A stretch of 64,000 nt of DNA. Source: JAJTHB01 sp033763775. Its GTDB lineage: Bacteria > Pseudomonadota > Alphaproteobacteria > Rickettsiales > SXRF01. Position 1 is the stretch's first letter. Each line of letters opens with the position of its first letter. A model generated the notes under the pieces. It did not search any database, was not told where the DNA came from, and saw only the letters and a program-made list of their open reading frames with translations. A program made the translations under genes and the position numbers. The DNA lies in the NCBI GenBank assembly GCA_033763775.1, contig JANRJW010000008.1:101676-165675 (forward strand). The letters are read 5' to 3'. This document shows, piece by piece, positions 40,779 through 49,225 of this stretch.

Positions 40779-42214
40779 GCGACCTGTTTGATAAATTCAA
40801 AGAAGAATGTGGTATTTTTGGCATTTTCGGCCACTCGGATGCCGCTGCCCATACCGCGCTTGGTCTGCACGCGCTGCAGCATCGCGGGCAGGAAGCTGCG
40901 GGCATTGTGAGCTTTGACGGCGAGCAGTTTTACTCGCACCGCGCCCTTGGCCTTGTGGGGGATAATTTTAATTCCCAAAGTGTGATAAGCAAGCTGAAAG
41001 GGCATATTGCCGTTGGCCATAACCGCTATTCCACCACGGGCGATACGCTGCTTCGCAACGTGCAACCACTATATGGTGATTTTTCGTTTGGCGGCCTTGC
41101 GGTGGCGCATAATGGCAACCTCACCAATGCCATGACGCTGCGCAAACAGCTGATTGATATTGGCTGCCTTTTTCAATCCACATCGGACACAGAAACCATC
41201 GTGCATCTGATTGCGCTTTCCAAGCAAAGCTCCGTGGAAGACCGCCTGTTTGATGCGCTGACCCGCGTTGAAGGCGCTTATTCGCTGGTGGTGCTCGCGC
41301 ATGATACGCTGATTGGTGTGCGCGATCCTTACGGTGTGCGCCCGCTGGTGATGGGCAAAATTGGTGATGCGACGATTCTTGCTTCCGAAACCTGCGCGCT
41401 GGATATTGTTGGTGCACAATATGTGCGCGATATCGAGCCCGGCGAGATGGTGATTGTCACCAGCGAGGGTATCCGCTCAGTGAAACCTTTTGCTGCAGTG
41501 CAGCGGCGCTTCTGCATTTTTGAGTATGTCTATTTTTCCCGGCCGGATTCGATGTCGGAAGGCAAAAATGTCTATGAGGTGCGTCAGCGCATCGGCGCGC
41601 AGCTGGCGCGGGAAGCGCCGGTGGACGCTGATGTGGTGGTGCCGGTGCCGGATTCGGGCATTCCCGGCGCGCTGGGCTATGCTAAGGAATCGCGCATTCC
41701 GTTTGAACTGGGCATCATCCGCAACCATTATGTCGGCCGAACCTTTATCGAGCCGAGCGACCATGTACGTCATCTCGGTGTGAAGCTCAAACATAACGGC
41801 AACCGCGCCATGCTCGGCGGCAAGCGGGTGATCCTGGTGGATGATTCGATTGTGCGCGGCACTACCTCCAAAAAAATCGTGAACATGGTGCGTGAAGCGG
41901 GTGCGAAGGAAGTGCATATGCGTATCGCCAGCCCGCCAACCACCCATTCATGTTTTTACGGCGTGGATACTCCCACACGCGACCAGCTGCTCGCCGCCAG
42001 GCACAATGTGCTGCAGATGGCCGAGCTGATCGGGGTGGACAGCCTTGCCTTCATCTCGCTCAATGGTATGTACCGCGCCGTGGCCAGCATCAACCGCAAC
42101 AACAACGCTCCGCAATTCTGCGATGCCTGCTTCTCCGGCGACTACCCCATCCCCCTGACCGATGCGGAAGCCGCCGCAGGCAAAAAACAGAAAGATTTGT
42201 TTGCAGGGGCGTAA
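40775..42214 (+). CDS. purF: Amidophosphoribosyltransferase
   Basis: 479 residues. First committed enzyme of purine synthesis, making phosphoribosylamine from PRPP and glutamine. The N-terminal nucleophile Cys12 is in EECGIFGIFG, so a short 11-residue propeptide is expected; HNRYSTTGDTLLRN and HNGNLTNA complete the glutaminase. The PRTase loop is RVILVDDSIVRGTTSKK. The stop shares one base with the SDR start (TAATG). Confidence 0.96.
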   Translation: MSDLFDKFKEECGIFGIFGHSDAAAHTALGLHALQHRGQEAAGIVSFDGEQFYSHRALGLVGDNFNSQSVISKLKGHIAVGHNRYSTTGDTLLRNVQPLYGDFSFGGLAVAHNGNLTNAMTLRKQLIDIGCLFQSTSDTETIVHLIALSKQSSVEDRLFDALTRVEGAYSLVVLAHDTLIGVRDPYGVRPLVMGKIGDATILASETCALDIVGAQYVRDIEPGEMVIVTSEGIRSVKPFAAVQRRFCIFEYVYFSRPDSMSEGKNVYEVRQRIGAQLAREAPVDADVVVPVPDSGIPGALGYAKESRIPFELGIIRNHYVGRTFIEPSDHVRHLGVKLKHNGNRAMLGGKRVILVDDSIVRGTTSKKIVNMVREAGAKEVHMRIASPPTTHSCFYGVDTPTRDQLLAARHNVLQMAELIGVDSLAFISLNGMYRAVASINRNNNAPQFCDACFSGDYPIPLTDAEAAAGKKQKDLFAGA

Positions 42215-42921
42215 TGGCATCAAACAAAGCTCCCCTCTGTCTTATCACTGGCGCGTCGCGTGGGATTGGCGCCGCGGCGGCTGTGCGCCTTGCTAAAGAA
42301 GGTTACGAACTGATTCTGGTGGCGCGGGATAAAGCCGGGCTGGAAGCGACTGATGACGCCGTGCGTGCGGCTGGTGGCAAAGCGTTTCTTGTGCAGCTTG
42401 ACCTTGCCGATAGTGCGCAGATTGAGCAGCTCGCCAGCGTGGTGTTTGAGCGTTACGGCAAGCTTGATGTGCTGGTTGCTAACGCTGGTGTGCTGGGTGA
42501 AATCACCCCGATTGCTGACTCGACGCCCGCCGAGTGGGATAAGACGATGACCATCAATGTCACCGCGAACATGCATCTCATCCGCTGCTTTGACCCGCTG
42601 CTCAAGCGCGCGCAAAACCCGCGCGCCATGTTTGTGACGTCGGGTATCACCGAGGGCATCTACCCCTACTGGAACGCCTATGCGGTGAGCAAATGCGCGC
42701 TTGATATGATGGTGAAACTCTACGCCGCCGAGAATGAGAAAACGCCGCTGCGGGTGAATCTCATCAGCCCCGGCATTGTGCGCACCCGCATGCGCGCTCA
42801 GGCGATGCCCGGCGAAGACCCCGATTCGTTAACACCGCCGGAAGCAATGGTGGATATTTTTACTGAGCTTGCCTCGCCAGCGCTGAAAGAGACAGGCAAG
42901 GTGTTTTATGCGCAGCGCTGA
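42214..42921 (+). CDS. Short-chain dehydrogenase/reductase (purF-linked)
   Basis: 235 residues. NAD(P)-binding LITGASRGIGAAAA at about 9-22, VANAGVLGE, catalytic YAVSK in WNAYAVSKCALDM. Classical SDR of the type found immediately after purF in many alphaproteobacteria. The start ATG overlaps the purF stop by one base, and the end overlaps the EI24 gene by 14 bp. Substrate is unknown. Confidence 0.88.
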   Translation: MASNKAPLCLITGASRGIGAAAAVRLAKEGYELILVARDKAGLEATDDAVRAAGGKAFLVQLDLADSAQIEQLASVVFERYGKLDVLVANAGVLGEITPIADSTPAEWDKTMTINVTANMHLIRCFDPLLKRAQNPRAMFVTSGITEGIYPYWNAYAVSKCALDMMVKLYAAENEKTPLRVNLISPGIVRTRMRAQAMPGEDPDSLTPPEAMVDIFTELASPALKETGKVFYAQR

Positions 42922-43597
42922 GCTGCTTGCCACCTGCGCGGGCAAAGCCCTTAGCTCGCTCACCGCGCCGGGGATGTTTTCCGTCCTCATCTGGTCGGTT
43001 ATCATCACCATCATTGCGCTGGTGTTATTTGTCATCAGTGCCAGCAGCTTTTTTGGCTGGTTCTTTGAAGGCCAGCCGGCGCTGGCATGGCTTGCCGCCA
43101 TCGGCTCGGGGCTGATCGCCTGGTTTTTATTTCCGGGCATCATGCCGGTGATTGTGAATTTTTTTGACACCACCATCGCGGCGCATATCGAAGCGAAAGA
43201 CTATCCTAACCTGCCGAAAGCAAGCGATCCGGCGGTGCTGCCTGAGCTGTTTCACGATGCGAAATTCACCTTAACCGCCATTGGTCTGAACCTGCTGGTG
43301 CTGCCGCTTTATCTGGTGCCGGTCGTTAATGTTTTTTTATTTTACCTGCTGAATGGCTATCTGCTTGGCCGCGAGTTTTTTGTGGCAATGGCACGCCGTC
43401 ACATGCCGATTAGTGAGGCCATCCTGCTGCGCAAAGAACATAGCCGCATTATCACGCTCGGCGGCATAGGCCTTGCGTTTCTGGCGACCATCCCGCTGCT
43501 TAATTTATTTGCGCCGTTCTGGGGTGTGGCGCTGATGACGCATCTCTTCCACGCGCTAAAGCCCGAGCCAAAGGTGAGGATGTTGATTGAAGGTTAG
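42908..43597 (+). CDS. EI24/CysZ-like membrane protein
   Basis: 229 residues with four or more hydrophobic segments (FSVLIWSVIITIIALVLFVI, AIGSGLIAWFLFPGIMPVIV). Internal motif LPLYLVPVVNVFLFYLLNGY LLGREFF belongs to the EI24 family, which includes the sulfate transporter CysZ. Last gene of the radA-cvpA-purF-SDR run; its stop overlaps the convergent icd stop by 4 bp. Transport substrate is unknown. Confidence 0.8.
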   Translation: MRSAELLATCAGKALSSLTAPGMFSVLIWSVIITIIALVLFVISASSFFGWFFEGQPALAWLAAIGSGLIAWFLFPGIMPVIVNFFDTTIAAHIEAKDYPNLPKASDPAVLPELFHDAKFTLTAIGLNLLVLPLYLVPVVNVFLFYLLNGYLLGREFFVAMARRHMPISEAILLRKEHSRIITLGGIGLAFLATIPLLNLFAPFWGVALMTHLFHALKPEPKVRMLIEG

Positions 43598-44817
43598 GCC
43601 GCCTTCTTCATCCGCGCCCGCAAACCTTCATCAAGCTTATCTAAAAACTGCGTGGTGGTGAGCCATGGCTGCTTATCAGAGATGAGTGTCGCTAAATCTT
43701 TGGTCATGAAGCCGGCCTCGACGGTGTCGATGCAGACGCGCTCAAGCAGCTCCGCGAAATGCGCGACATCGGGCGTGGCATCAAACTTCGCGCGGTAAGA
43801 AAGCCCCCTCGTCCATGCAAAGATGGAAGCAATCGGGTTGGTCGAAGTTTCTTTTCCCTGCTGGTGCTGGCGGTAGTGGCGTGTCACCGTGCCGTGCGCT
43901 GCCTCGGCTTCCACGGTGCTTCCGTCCGGCGTGAGTAGCACGGAGGTCATCAGCCCGAGCGAGCCAAAGCCCTGTGCCACGGTGTCGGACTGCACGTCGC
44001 CATCATAGTTCTTGCACGCCCACACAAAGCCGCCCGGCCATTTCAGCGCCATCGCCACCATGTCGTCAATCAGGCGGTGTTCATAGGTGAGTTTTGCTTT
44101 TTCAAACGCGGCTTTGAACTGGCTGTCAAAGACCTGCTGGAAGATGTCCTTGAAGCGGCCATCATAAGTTTTGAGGATGGTGTTTTTGGTGGAAAGAAAC
44201 ACTGGATAGCCGCGCGACAAGCCATAATTAAAGCAGGCTTCAGCAAAGCCTTTGATCGAAGCATCGAGGTTGTACATGCCGAGTGCCACACCGGGCGCTT
44301 TGAAATCAAACACCTCGTGGGTGATCGGCGCGCCGCCGCCTTCGGGTGTGAAGGTCATGGTGAGCTTGCCCGCGCCGGGGATGATCATGTCGGTGGCGCG
44401 GTATTGATCGCCAAACGCGTGGCGGCCAATGATGATCGGCTTTGTCCAGCCCGGAACCAAGCGCGGCACGTTACTACAGATAATCGGCTCGCGAAACACC
44501 GTGCCATCGAGCACGTTACGAATGGTGCCGTTAGGCGATTTCCACATTTTTTTGAGATTAAACTCTTTCACGCGCGCCTCATCCGGTGTGATGGTGGCGC
44601 ACTTCACGCCCACGCGGTGCTGCTTCACGGCGCCCGCCGCATCCAGCGTGATCTGGTCGTTGGTTTCATCACGCTTTTCAATCGACAGGTCGTAATATTT
44701 GAGATCAATATCAAGGTAAGGCAGGATGAGCTTTTGCTTGATAAACGACCAGATGATGCGGGTCATCTCATCGCCATCCATTTCCACGATGGGGTTTTTA
44801 ACTTTGATTTTCTGCAT
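43594..44817 (-). CDS. icd: NADP-dependent isocitrate dehydrogenase
   Basis: 407 residues from ATG 44817 (MQKIKVKNPIVEMDGDEMTR), with AGAGG upstream; a longer frame runs through the tRNA gene and is not real. Oxidative decarboxylation of isocitrate in the TCA cycle. The eukaryote-like IDH type: MDGDEMTRIIW, KSPNGTIRNVLDGTVFREP, NYDGDVQSDTVAQGFGSLG and EAEAAHGTVTRHYR. All expected active-site segments are present. Confidence 0.96.
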   Translation of the reverse strand: MQKIKVKNPIVEMDGDEMTRIIWSFIKQKLILPYLDIDLKYYDLSIEKRDETNDQITLDAAGAVKQHRVGVKCATITPDEARVKEFNLKKMWKSPNGTIRNVLDGTVFREPIICSNVPRLVPGWTKPIIIGRHAFGDQYRATDMIIPGAGKLTMTFTPEGGGAPITHEVFDFKAPGVALGMYNLDASIKGFAEACFNYGLSRGYPVFLSTKNTILKTYDGRFKDIFQQVFDSQFKAAFEKAKLTYEHRLIDDMVAMALKWPGGFVWACKNYDGDVQSDTVAQGFGSLGLMTSVLLTPDGSTVEAEAAHGTVTRHYRQHQQGKETSTNPIASIFAWTRGLSYRAKFDATPDVAHFAELLERVCIDTVEAGFMTKDLATLISDKQPWLTTTQFLDKLDEGLRARMKKAA

Positions 44818-44871
44818 GAAGGCCTCTTGAATTAACGGCGTAAGCCATCCGAAGCGCATCAGCGCGTAGGA

Positions 44872-44948
<77 letters not shown>

Positions 44949-44992
44949 ACATTAAAACGGCCAGCGTGGCAAAATGGCCGAAAAGAGCCAAG

Positions 44993-45021
44993 GTTTTAGG
45001 CGCTGGGGGGGTAAAAGTCAA
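44993..45021 (-). promoter_or_regulatory. Possible promoter of tRNA-Ile
   Basis: On the minus strand TTGACT, 17-base spacer, TAAAAC, about 45 bases upstream of the mature 5' end. Confidence 0.4.
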
Positions 45022-45066
45022 ATGGTTTAAAAAACGCCAGCCGCGGGCGGGCAAAAACGCCGCAAG

Positions 45067-45423
45067 CTACTTGTTTTTCTTTGGTTTCCTGCGCTTCTGC
45101 GCCTGCAGCTGGTAGGCGTCCAGAATACTCATCACCAGCGGGCCGAAGCGGTCTTTCAGCTCGGCGCAGCGTGTGACATTGCGCATTTCCACGCCGCAGC
45201 GCTCGCTGCGAATCAGCCCCGCTTCACGCAGCACCTTGAAATGCTGCGACAGGGTGGATTTGGGCAGGGTTTTATCACGCACCGTAAGGAAGGCAGAGCA
45301 GGTCTGCGGGCAATCCGCACGCGCTATATCCATGTAAATCTGGATACGCACAGGATCAGACAGGGCATAAAGAATGCCCTCGACCGTGATATCGTCTGTG
45401 GATGGGTGATGAAGTGGCCTCAT
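45067..45423 (-). CDS. ArsR/HTH-5 family transcriptional regulator
   Basis: About 118 residues from ATG 45423 (MRPLHHPSTDD); ATG 45444 is an alternative. Winged-helix domain with LSDPVRIQIYMDIA and TLSQHFKVLREAGLIRSER, the recognition helix. Two cysteines (ADCPQTCSAF) sit just before it and might sense thiol-reactive or metal ligands. Lys-rich C-terminus. Divergent from the SDR gene; with SDR and GST downstream it probably represses a detoxification operon. Confidence 0.85.
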   Translation of the reverse strand: MRPLHHPSTDDITVEGILYALSDPVRIQIYMDIARADCPQTCSAFLTVRDKTLPKSTLSQHFKVLREAGLIRSERCGVEMRNVTRCAELKDRFGPLVMSILDAYQLQAQKRRKPKKNK

Positions 45424-45445
45424 AACAATTTCACTATAAACCATC

Positions 45446-45473
45446 TTGACAACTAATTCAATAGTTCTATATT
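45446..45473 (+). promoter_or_regulatory. Promoter and likely operator of the SDR-GST operon
   Basis: TTGACA (45446-45451), 16-base spacer, TATATT (45468-45473). Around the -10, TTCAATAGTTCTAT and ATTCTTGAA form imperfect dyads (ATAG-TT-CTAT within TTCAA...TTGAA), a candidate binding site for the divergent ArsR-type regulator. Confidence 0.55.
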
Positions 45474-45534
45474 CTTGAACCACTGGATTAATGAATTACC
45501 CACCCACACCCTACCCCCCTAAGGATACATTTTT

Positions 45535-46284
45535 ATGACAAAACTCGCAGGAAAAATCGCCCTGATCACCGGCGGCAACAGCGGCATGGGACTTGCCACC
45601 GCTCAGCTTTTCGCACGTGAAGGCGCGCATGTCATCATCACCGGTCGCCGCCAGAAGGATCTGGACGCCGCGGCCAAATCCATCGGCAGCAACGCCGTCG
45701 CTATCTCGGGCGATGTCAGCCAGATGGCCGATCTCGACCGGCTGTTTGCCGCCATCAAGTCACAATTCGGCACGCTGGATATCGTGTTTGCGAATGCTGG
45801 CTTTGGCGAGCTGGCGCCGCTGGGAAGCGTGACCGAGGAGCATTTCGACCGCCAGTTTGCCACCAATGTGAAAGGCCTGTTTTTCACCGTTCAGAAAGCA
45901 CTGCCGCTACTGAAAGACCACAGCTCGATTATTCTTAACGCCTCCATCGCTGCCAGCAAAGGCATGGAAGCATTCAGCGTCTATTCCGCAACCAAGGCCG
46001 CCGTGCGCTCCTTTGCGCGTGGCTGGACCACCGACCTGAAGTCGCGCGGCATCCGCGTGAATGCCATCAGCCCCGGCCCCATCGATACGCCGATTTTCGG
46101 CAAAATGGGGCTCAGCGACGAGCAGGCCAGCGGCTTCAAGCAAGCGCTCCCAAACATGGTGCCGCTCGGGCGCATCGGCCAGCCGGACGATATCGCCAAG
46201 GCCGCGCTGTTTCTCGCCAGCGACGATAGCAGCTTCATTTCCGGCATTGAGCTGACCGTCGATGGCGGCATGGCGCAGGTTTAA
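45535..46284 (+). CDS. Short-chain dehydrogenase/reductase (ArsR-linked)
   Basis: 249 residues. Cofactor motif ALITGGNSGMGLATAQLF, NAGFGELAPLG, catalytic Ser in ILNASIAASKG and YSATKAAVRSFARGW. Ends GIELTVDGGMAQV, a classical SDR. Own promoter; divergent from an ArsR-type regulator and followed at 43 bp by a glutathione transferase, the arrangement of a chemical-stress response cassette. Substrate is unknown, perhaps a reactive carbonyl. Confidence 0.88.
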   Translation: MTKLAGKIALITGGNSGMGLATAQLFAREGAHVIITGRRQKDLDAAAKSIGSNAVAISGDVSQMADLDRLFAAIKSQFGTLDIVFANAGFGELAPLGSVTEEHFDRQFATNVKGLFFTVQKALPLLKDHSSIILNASIAASKGMEAFSVYSATKAAVRSFARGWTTDLKSRGIRVNAISPGPIDTPIFGKMGLSDEQASGFKQALPNMVPLGRIGQPDDIAKAALFLASDDSSFISGIELTVDGGMAQV

Positions 46285-46326
46285 CCCCGTTTTTTTTACC
46301 ACCAACCTAACCTTAAAGGAGTTTTT

Positions 46327-46959
46327 ATGTACACACTTTACTACACCCCCGGCGCCTGCTCACTTGCCGTGCATGTGGCGCTGCGCGAAATTGGCGCCCA
46401 GTTCAAGCTGGAGAATGTGGCCAGCCCGAAAGGCCAGCCGAAACCCGCCTCGTTCCTTGCGATTAACCCGCGCGGCTGTGTGCCGGTGCTGAAAATCGAT
46501 GAATTTGTGCTGCGCGAGGGCGCGGCGATTCTCACCCACCTGCTCGATACCCACAAAAGCCCGCTGCTGCCGGCTTCCGGACTTGAACGCGCGCGGGCGC
46601 TGGAGTGGCTGGCCTTTGCCAATTCCACGCTGCACCCGGCTTATGGCCGCCTGTTTTTCCTGATGGGGCAGCTTGGCGAAAAAGCGGCGAGCGATGCGAT
46701 TTTTGACGCGGCGATTCAATCCGTGCAGAAATTATGGGACGATGTGGAAGGCCAGCTTTCTAAAACGCAGTATCTCTGCGGGAGTGAGCCGACCATCGCC
46801 GATATTCTGGTGACGGTGATTGCCAACTGGTCGCAATATTTCCCCAAACCCATCGCCTACGGCCCCAAAACCAAGGCGCTGTTTAGCCGTATCATCGCCC
46901 GCCCGGCCTATCAGGCGGCGATGCAGGCCGAAGAAGTCACGTACAAAGCAGCAGCTTAA
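46327..46959 (+). CDS. Glutathione S-transferase, beta-class-like
   Basis: 210 residues with Shine-Dalgarno AAGGAG. The N-terminal thioredoxin fold begins MYTLYYTPGACSLAVHVAL, with Cys10 as in bacterial beta-class GSTs, then NPRGCVPVLKIDEFVLREGA (cis-Pro and glutathione-binding EGAAI). The C-terminal helical domain contains PTIADILVTVIANW. Follows the SDR; an excellent terminator at 46981-47009 closes the operon. Confidence 0.9.
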   Translation: MYTLYYTPGACSLAVHVALREIGAQFKLENVASPKGQPKPASFLAINPRGCVPVLKIDEFVLREGAAILTHLLDTHKSPLLPASGLERARALEWLAFANSTLHPAYGRLFFLMGQLGEKAASDAIFDAAIQSVQKLWDDVEGQLSKTQYLCGSEPTIADILVTVIANWSQYFPKPIAYGPKTKALFSRIIARPAYQAAMQAEEVTYKAAA

Positions 46960-46980
46960 AGCAGGCGTTGTTTCCCACTG

Positions 46981-47009
46981 GTGGCGGCTTTCGAGCCGCC
47001 ACTTTTTTT
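46981..47009 (+). terminator. Rho-independent terminator after GST
   Basis: GTGGCGGCT, loop TTCG, AGCCGCCAC, then seven T. A perfect 9-bp stem; also adjacent to the msrA stop on the other strand. Confidence 0.92.
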
Positions 47010-47010
47010 G

Positions 47011-47643
47011 TCACTTATTCCAGATTTCTTTGAGCTTTTCCTTGCGGCCGCTGCCTTCAACGTAGCGGCTATAATGGCCGGGGTTGGTCTGGTAAAAATC
47101 CTGATGCTCGGCCTCGGCAGCAAAAAATGGCTTTCGCGGCTCAATACGCGTGGCCACCGCTTTACCAAGCTTTGCCTCCACCTTGGCTTTGGAGGCTTCA
47201 GCGAGCTTTCTTTCTTCCTCGCTGCCGTAAAAAATCGCGGTGGTGTAGTGCTTGCCGCGATCATAAAACTGGCCGCCGGCGTCGGTGGGGTCGATATTGC
47301 CCCAATAAATCTCGAGCAGCTGCTCGTAGCTCACTGTTGCAGGATCGTAGGTCACTTCCACTGCCTCGACATGGTCAGTTTTTTTGCTGCTCACCAGCTC
47401 GTAGCGCGCGGTTTTTTCGTCGCCGCCCGTATAGCCGGAAACCACCGCGCCGATACCCGGCTTTTCCTGAAATTCTGATTCCATGCACCAGAAACACCCG
47501 CCAGCAAAAATGGCGGTGGCAGTTTTAGCGTGTGATATCGATGACATAAATAACACTCCCATGCATACCATAGCCCCGGCTAAGGATGAGACTTTTTGGA
47601 TGTTCAGGATCCCCGCCTTCGCGGGGATTGGTAAGCCAATCAT
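47011..47643 (-). CDS. msrA: Peptide methionine sulfoxide reductase MsrA, probably exported
   Basis: 210 residues if it starts at ATG 47643, which overlaps the msrB stop by 4 bp; ATG 47571 is the alternative. Repairs Met-S-sulfoxide. Catalytic Cys in IFAGGCFWCMESEF. Before it, SLAGAMVCMGVLFMSSISHA is signal-peptide-like, so a periplasmic site is likely. From the first start, the N-terminus reads MIGLPIPAKAGILNIQ, encoded by a REP at 47605-47630, so the repeat has either inserted in the signal's n-region or lies outside the gene. Confidence 0.9.
   Translation of the reverse strand: MIGLPIPAKAGILNIQKVSSLAGAMVCMGVLFMSSISHAKTATAIFAGGCFWCMESEFQEKPGIGAVVSGYTGGDEKTARYELVSSKKTDHVEAVEVTYDPATVSYEQLLEIYWGNIDPTDAGGQFYDRGKHYTTAIFYGSEEERKLAEASKAKVEAKLGKAVATRIEPRKPFFAAEAEHQDFYQTNPGHYSRYVEGSGRKEKLKEIWNK
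47605..47630. repeat. REP at the msrB/msrA junction
   Basis: CAGGATCCCCGCCTTCGCGG then GGATTGG, same family as at 7457 and 55993. Confidence 0.85.
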
Positions 47644-48065
47644 TTAATCTCCGCCCAGAAGAGCTTTTCATACTGCGAATAGCCCTCTTCTTTCAGCTTG
47701 TCTTTGGGAATGAAGCGCAGTGCGGCGGAATTAATGCAAAAGCGTAAGCCCCCCTTATCTTTCGGCCCATCTTCAAACACATGACCGAGATGCGAATCAC
47801 CCTTTTTCGAGCGCACCTCCACGCGTTTCATGCCGTGGCTGCTATCGGTTTTTTCCACCAGATCAGTGCCATCGATGGGTTTTGTGAAGCTCGGCCAGCC
47901 AGTGCCGGAATCGAACTTATCTTTTGACGAAAATAGCGGCTCGCCAGAAACCACATCGACATAAATGCCTTCGGCCTTGTGGTTCCAGTATTCATTGTCA
48001 AACGGCCGCTCGGTGCCGTTTTCCTGCGTCACATAATGCTGCATCGGGGTGAGCTCTGCGGCCAT
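47640..48065 (-). CDS. msrB: Peptide methionine sulfoxide reductase MsrB
   Basis: 141 residues from ATG 48065, chosen for the AGGAG six bases upstream. Repairs Met-R-sulfoxide. Motifs SGTGWPSFTKPI, SHLGHVFEDGP and catalytic Cys in LRFCINSAALRF. The two CxxC zinc sites of many MsrB proteins are absent (GIYVDVVSGEPLFSS in place of the first), a known zinc-free subgroup. No signal peptide is visible, while coupled MsrA seems exported. Confidence 0.92.
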   Translation of the reverse strand: MAAELTPMQHYVTQENGTERPFDNEYWNHKAEGIYVDVVSGEPLFSSKDKFDSGTGWPSFTKPIDGTDLVEKTDSSHGMKRVEVRSKKGDSHLGHVFEDGPKDKGGLRFCINSAALRFIPKDKLKEEGYSQYEKLFWAEIK

Positions 48066-48160
48066 GGCATCTCCTATGAAAAAGATCATTGTGTCCTCCT
48101 GTCTGCATGATATTCGCAGGCAGCGGCTAGATGGTTACATAGGGCGGGCAGCTAAATTTA

Positions 48161-49186
48161 CTAGGCCTTCTCACGCGTCACGCGGTTGCGGCCATCATGC
48201 TTGGATTGGTAAAGCGCATCATCAGCGCGCTTAAGCATGGTCGGCAGCGTGTCAGTCTCCGGGCGCAGCTGCGATACCCCCATTGATACGGTGATCGTAC
48301 CATACACCTCGCCGGTATCTTTTCGCTTAAGCTCTTTGCTGGCAATGGTTTTACGCACACTATCGGCCACTTTCATGGCAATATCAAGCGGCGTGTCCGG
48401 CAACAGCACCATGAATTCCTCACCGCCAAAACGTGCCACAATATCGCGCCCTTTGAGGCTGTCCATCAGTACCCGCGCCACGATTTTAAGCACCTCGTCG
48501 CCGATTAAGTGGCCGTACCTGTCATTGAACTGTTTAAAGTAGTCAATATCTATCGCAATCAGGCAAAGCGGAAGATTTTCCTGCGTGGCCTGCGCGGCGT
48601 AATCATCATAATATTTTTCAAATGTTTTGCGGTTATAAGCGCCGGTTAAAAAGTCACGCTGAGATTCGGCGGTCACTTCCTCGAGGTTCTTGCGCAGGCT
48701 ATTAATTTCCTGCTTGGATTCTTCGAGCTTTCTTGCCATCTGCTCTCCGCTGGCTTTGAGCGTCGTGGTTGCCTCGATGAGATTTTTGACAATCGCTTTG
48801 ACATTGGTTTCTTCCATGCTCGCGGTGAGCTTGCCGAGCGATTGATTCACATCTTTATTGTAGCTGCTGGTCTGGCCAGAAAACTCGCTGACCATCTGCA
48901 TCACGCTTTGCAGTAATTTGCTGGTTTCGCCTGCGGCCTCGTCGACAGTTTTGTGCGCGGGCGATGCCAGAATATATTTATTATGCAGGTAGGCACCAAT
49001 ATCCGCTGAAAAAGCAACGCCGCCAGCCAGAATCTGATCCAGCTCGCGCACCAGCTCGCCGTTTTTACCAAGCGCATAATGATACCACAGCGCGTAATGC
49101 TCCGGGCTTGGCGCAACGCGGTGCTTTTCCATCAGTGCGAAGGCCTGCTGAGCCAGCAGGCGCTCTTGTTCATCGGGCGAGTTCAT
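48161..49186 (-). CDS. Diguanylate cyclase (GGDEF)
   Basis: 341 residues from ATG 49186 (GTG 49195 possible). N-terminal helical region (EQERLLAQQAFALMEKHRVA) resembling the cytosolic sensor-like part of TipF/DgcB-type cyclases, a coiled coil at about 125-180, and a GGDEF domain with active-site GGEEF in VARFGGEEFMVLLP. The inhibitory RxxD site is not conserved (KGRD precedes it). Makes c-di-GMP. No transmembrane segment and no EAL domain. The activating signal is unknown. Confidence 0.9.
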   Translation of the reverse strand: MNSPDEQERLLAQQAFALMEKHRVAPSPEHYALWYHYALGKNGELVRELDQILAGGVAFSADIGAYLHNKYILASPAHKTVDEAAGETSKLLQSVMQMVSEFSGQTSSYNKDVNQSLGKLTASMEETNVKAIVKNLIEATTTLKASGEQMARKLEESKQEINSLRKNLEEVTAESQRDFLTGAYNRKTFEKYYDDYAAQATQENLPLCLIAIDIDYFKQFNDRYGHLIGDEVLKIVARVLMDSLKGRDIVARFGGEEFMVLLPDTPLDIAMKVADSVRKTIASKELKRKDTGEVYGTITVSMGVSQLRPETDTLPTMLKRADDALYQSKHDGRNRVTREKA

Positions 49187-49225
49187 CACAGACACCGAGT
49201 CTAGAGGCGATTAGTTAACGCTGCC

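Noticed and set aside
41950..42213. Long upstream extension of the SDR after purF
   Set aside because: Out-of-frame shadow of purF; the SDR starts at ATG 42214 overlapping the purF stop.
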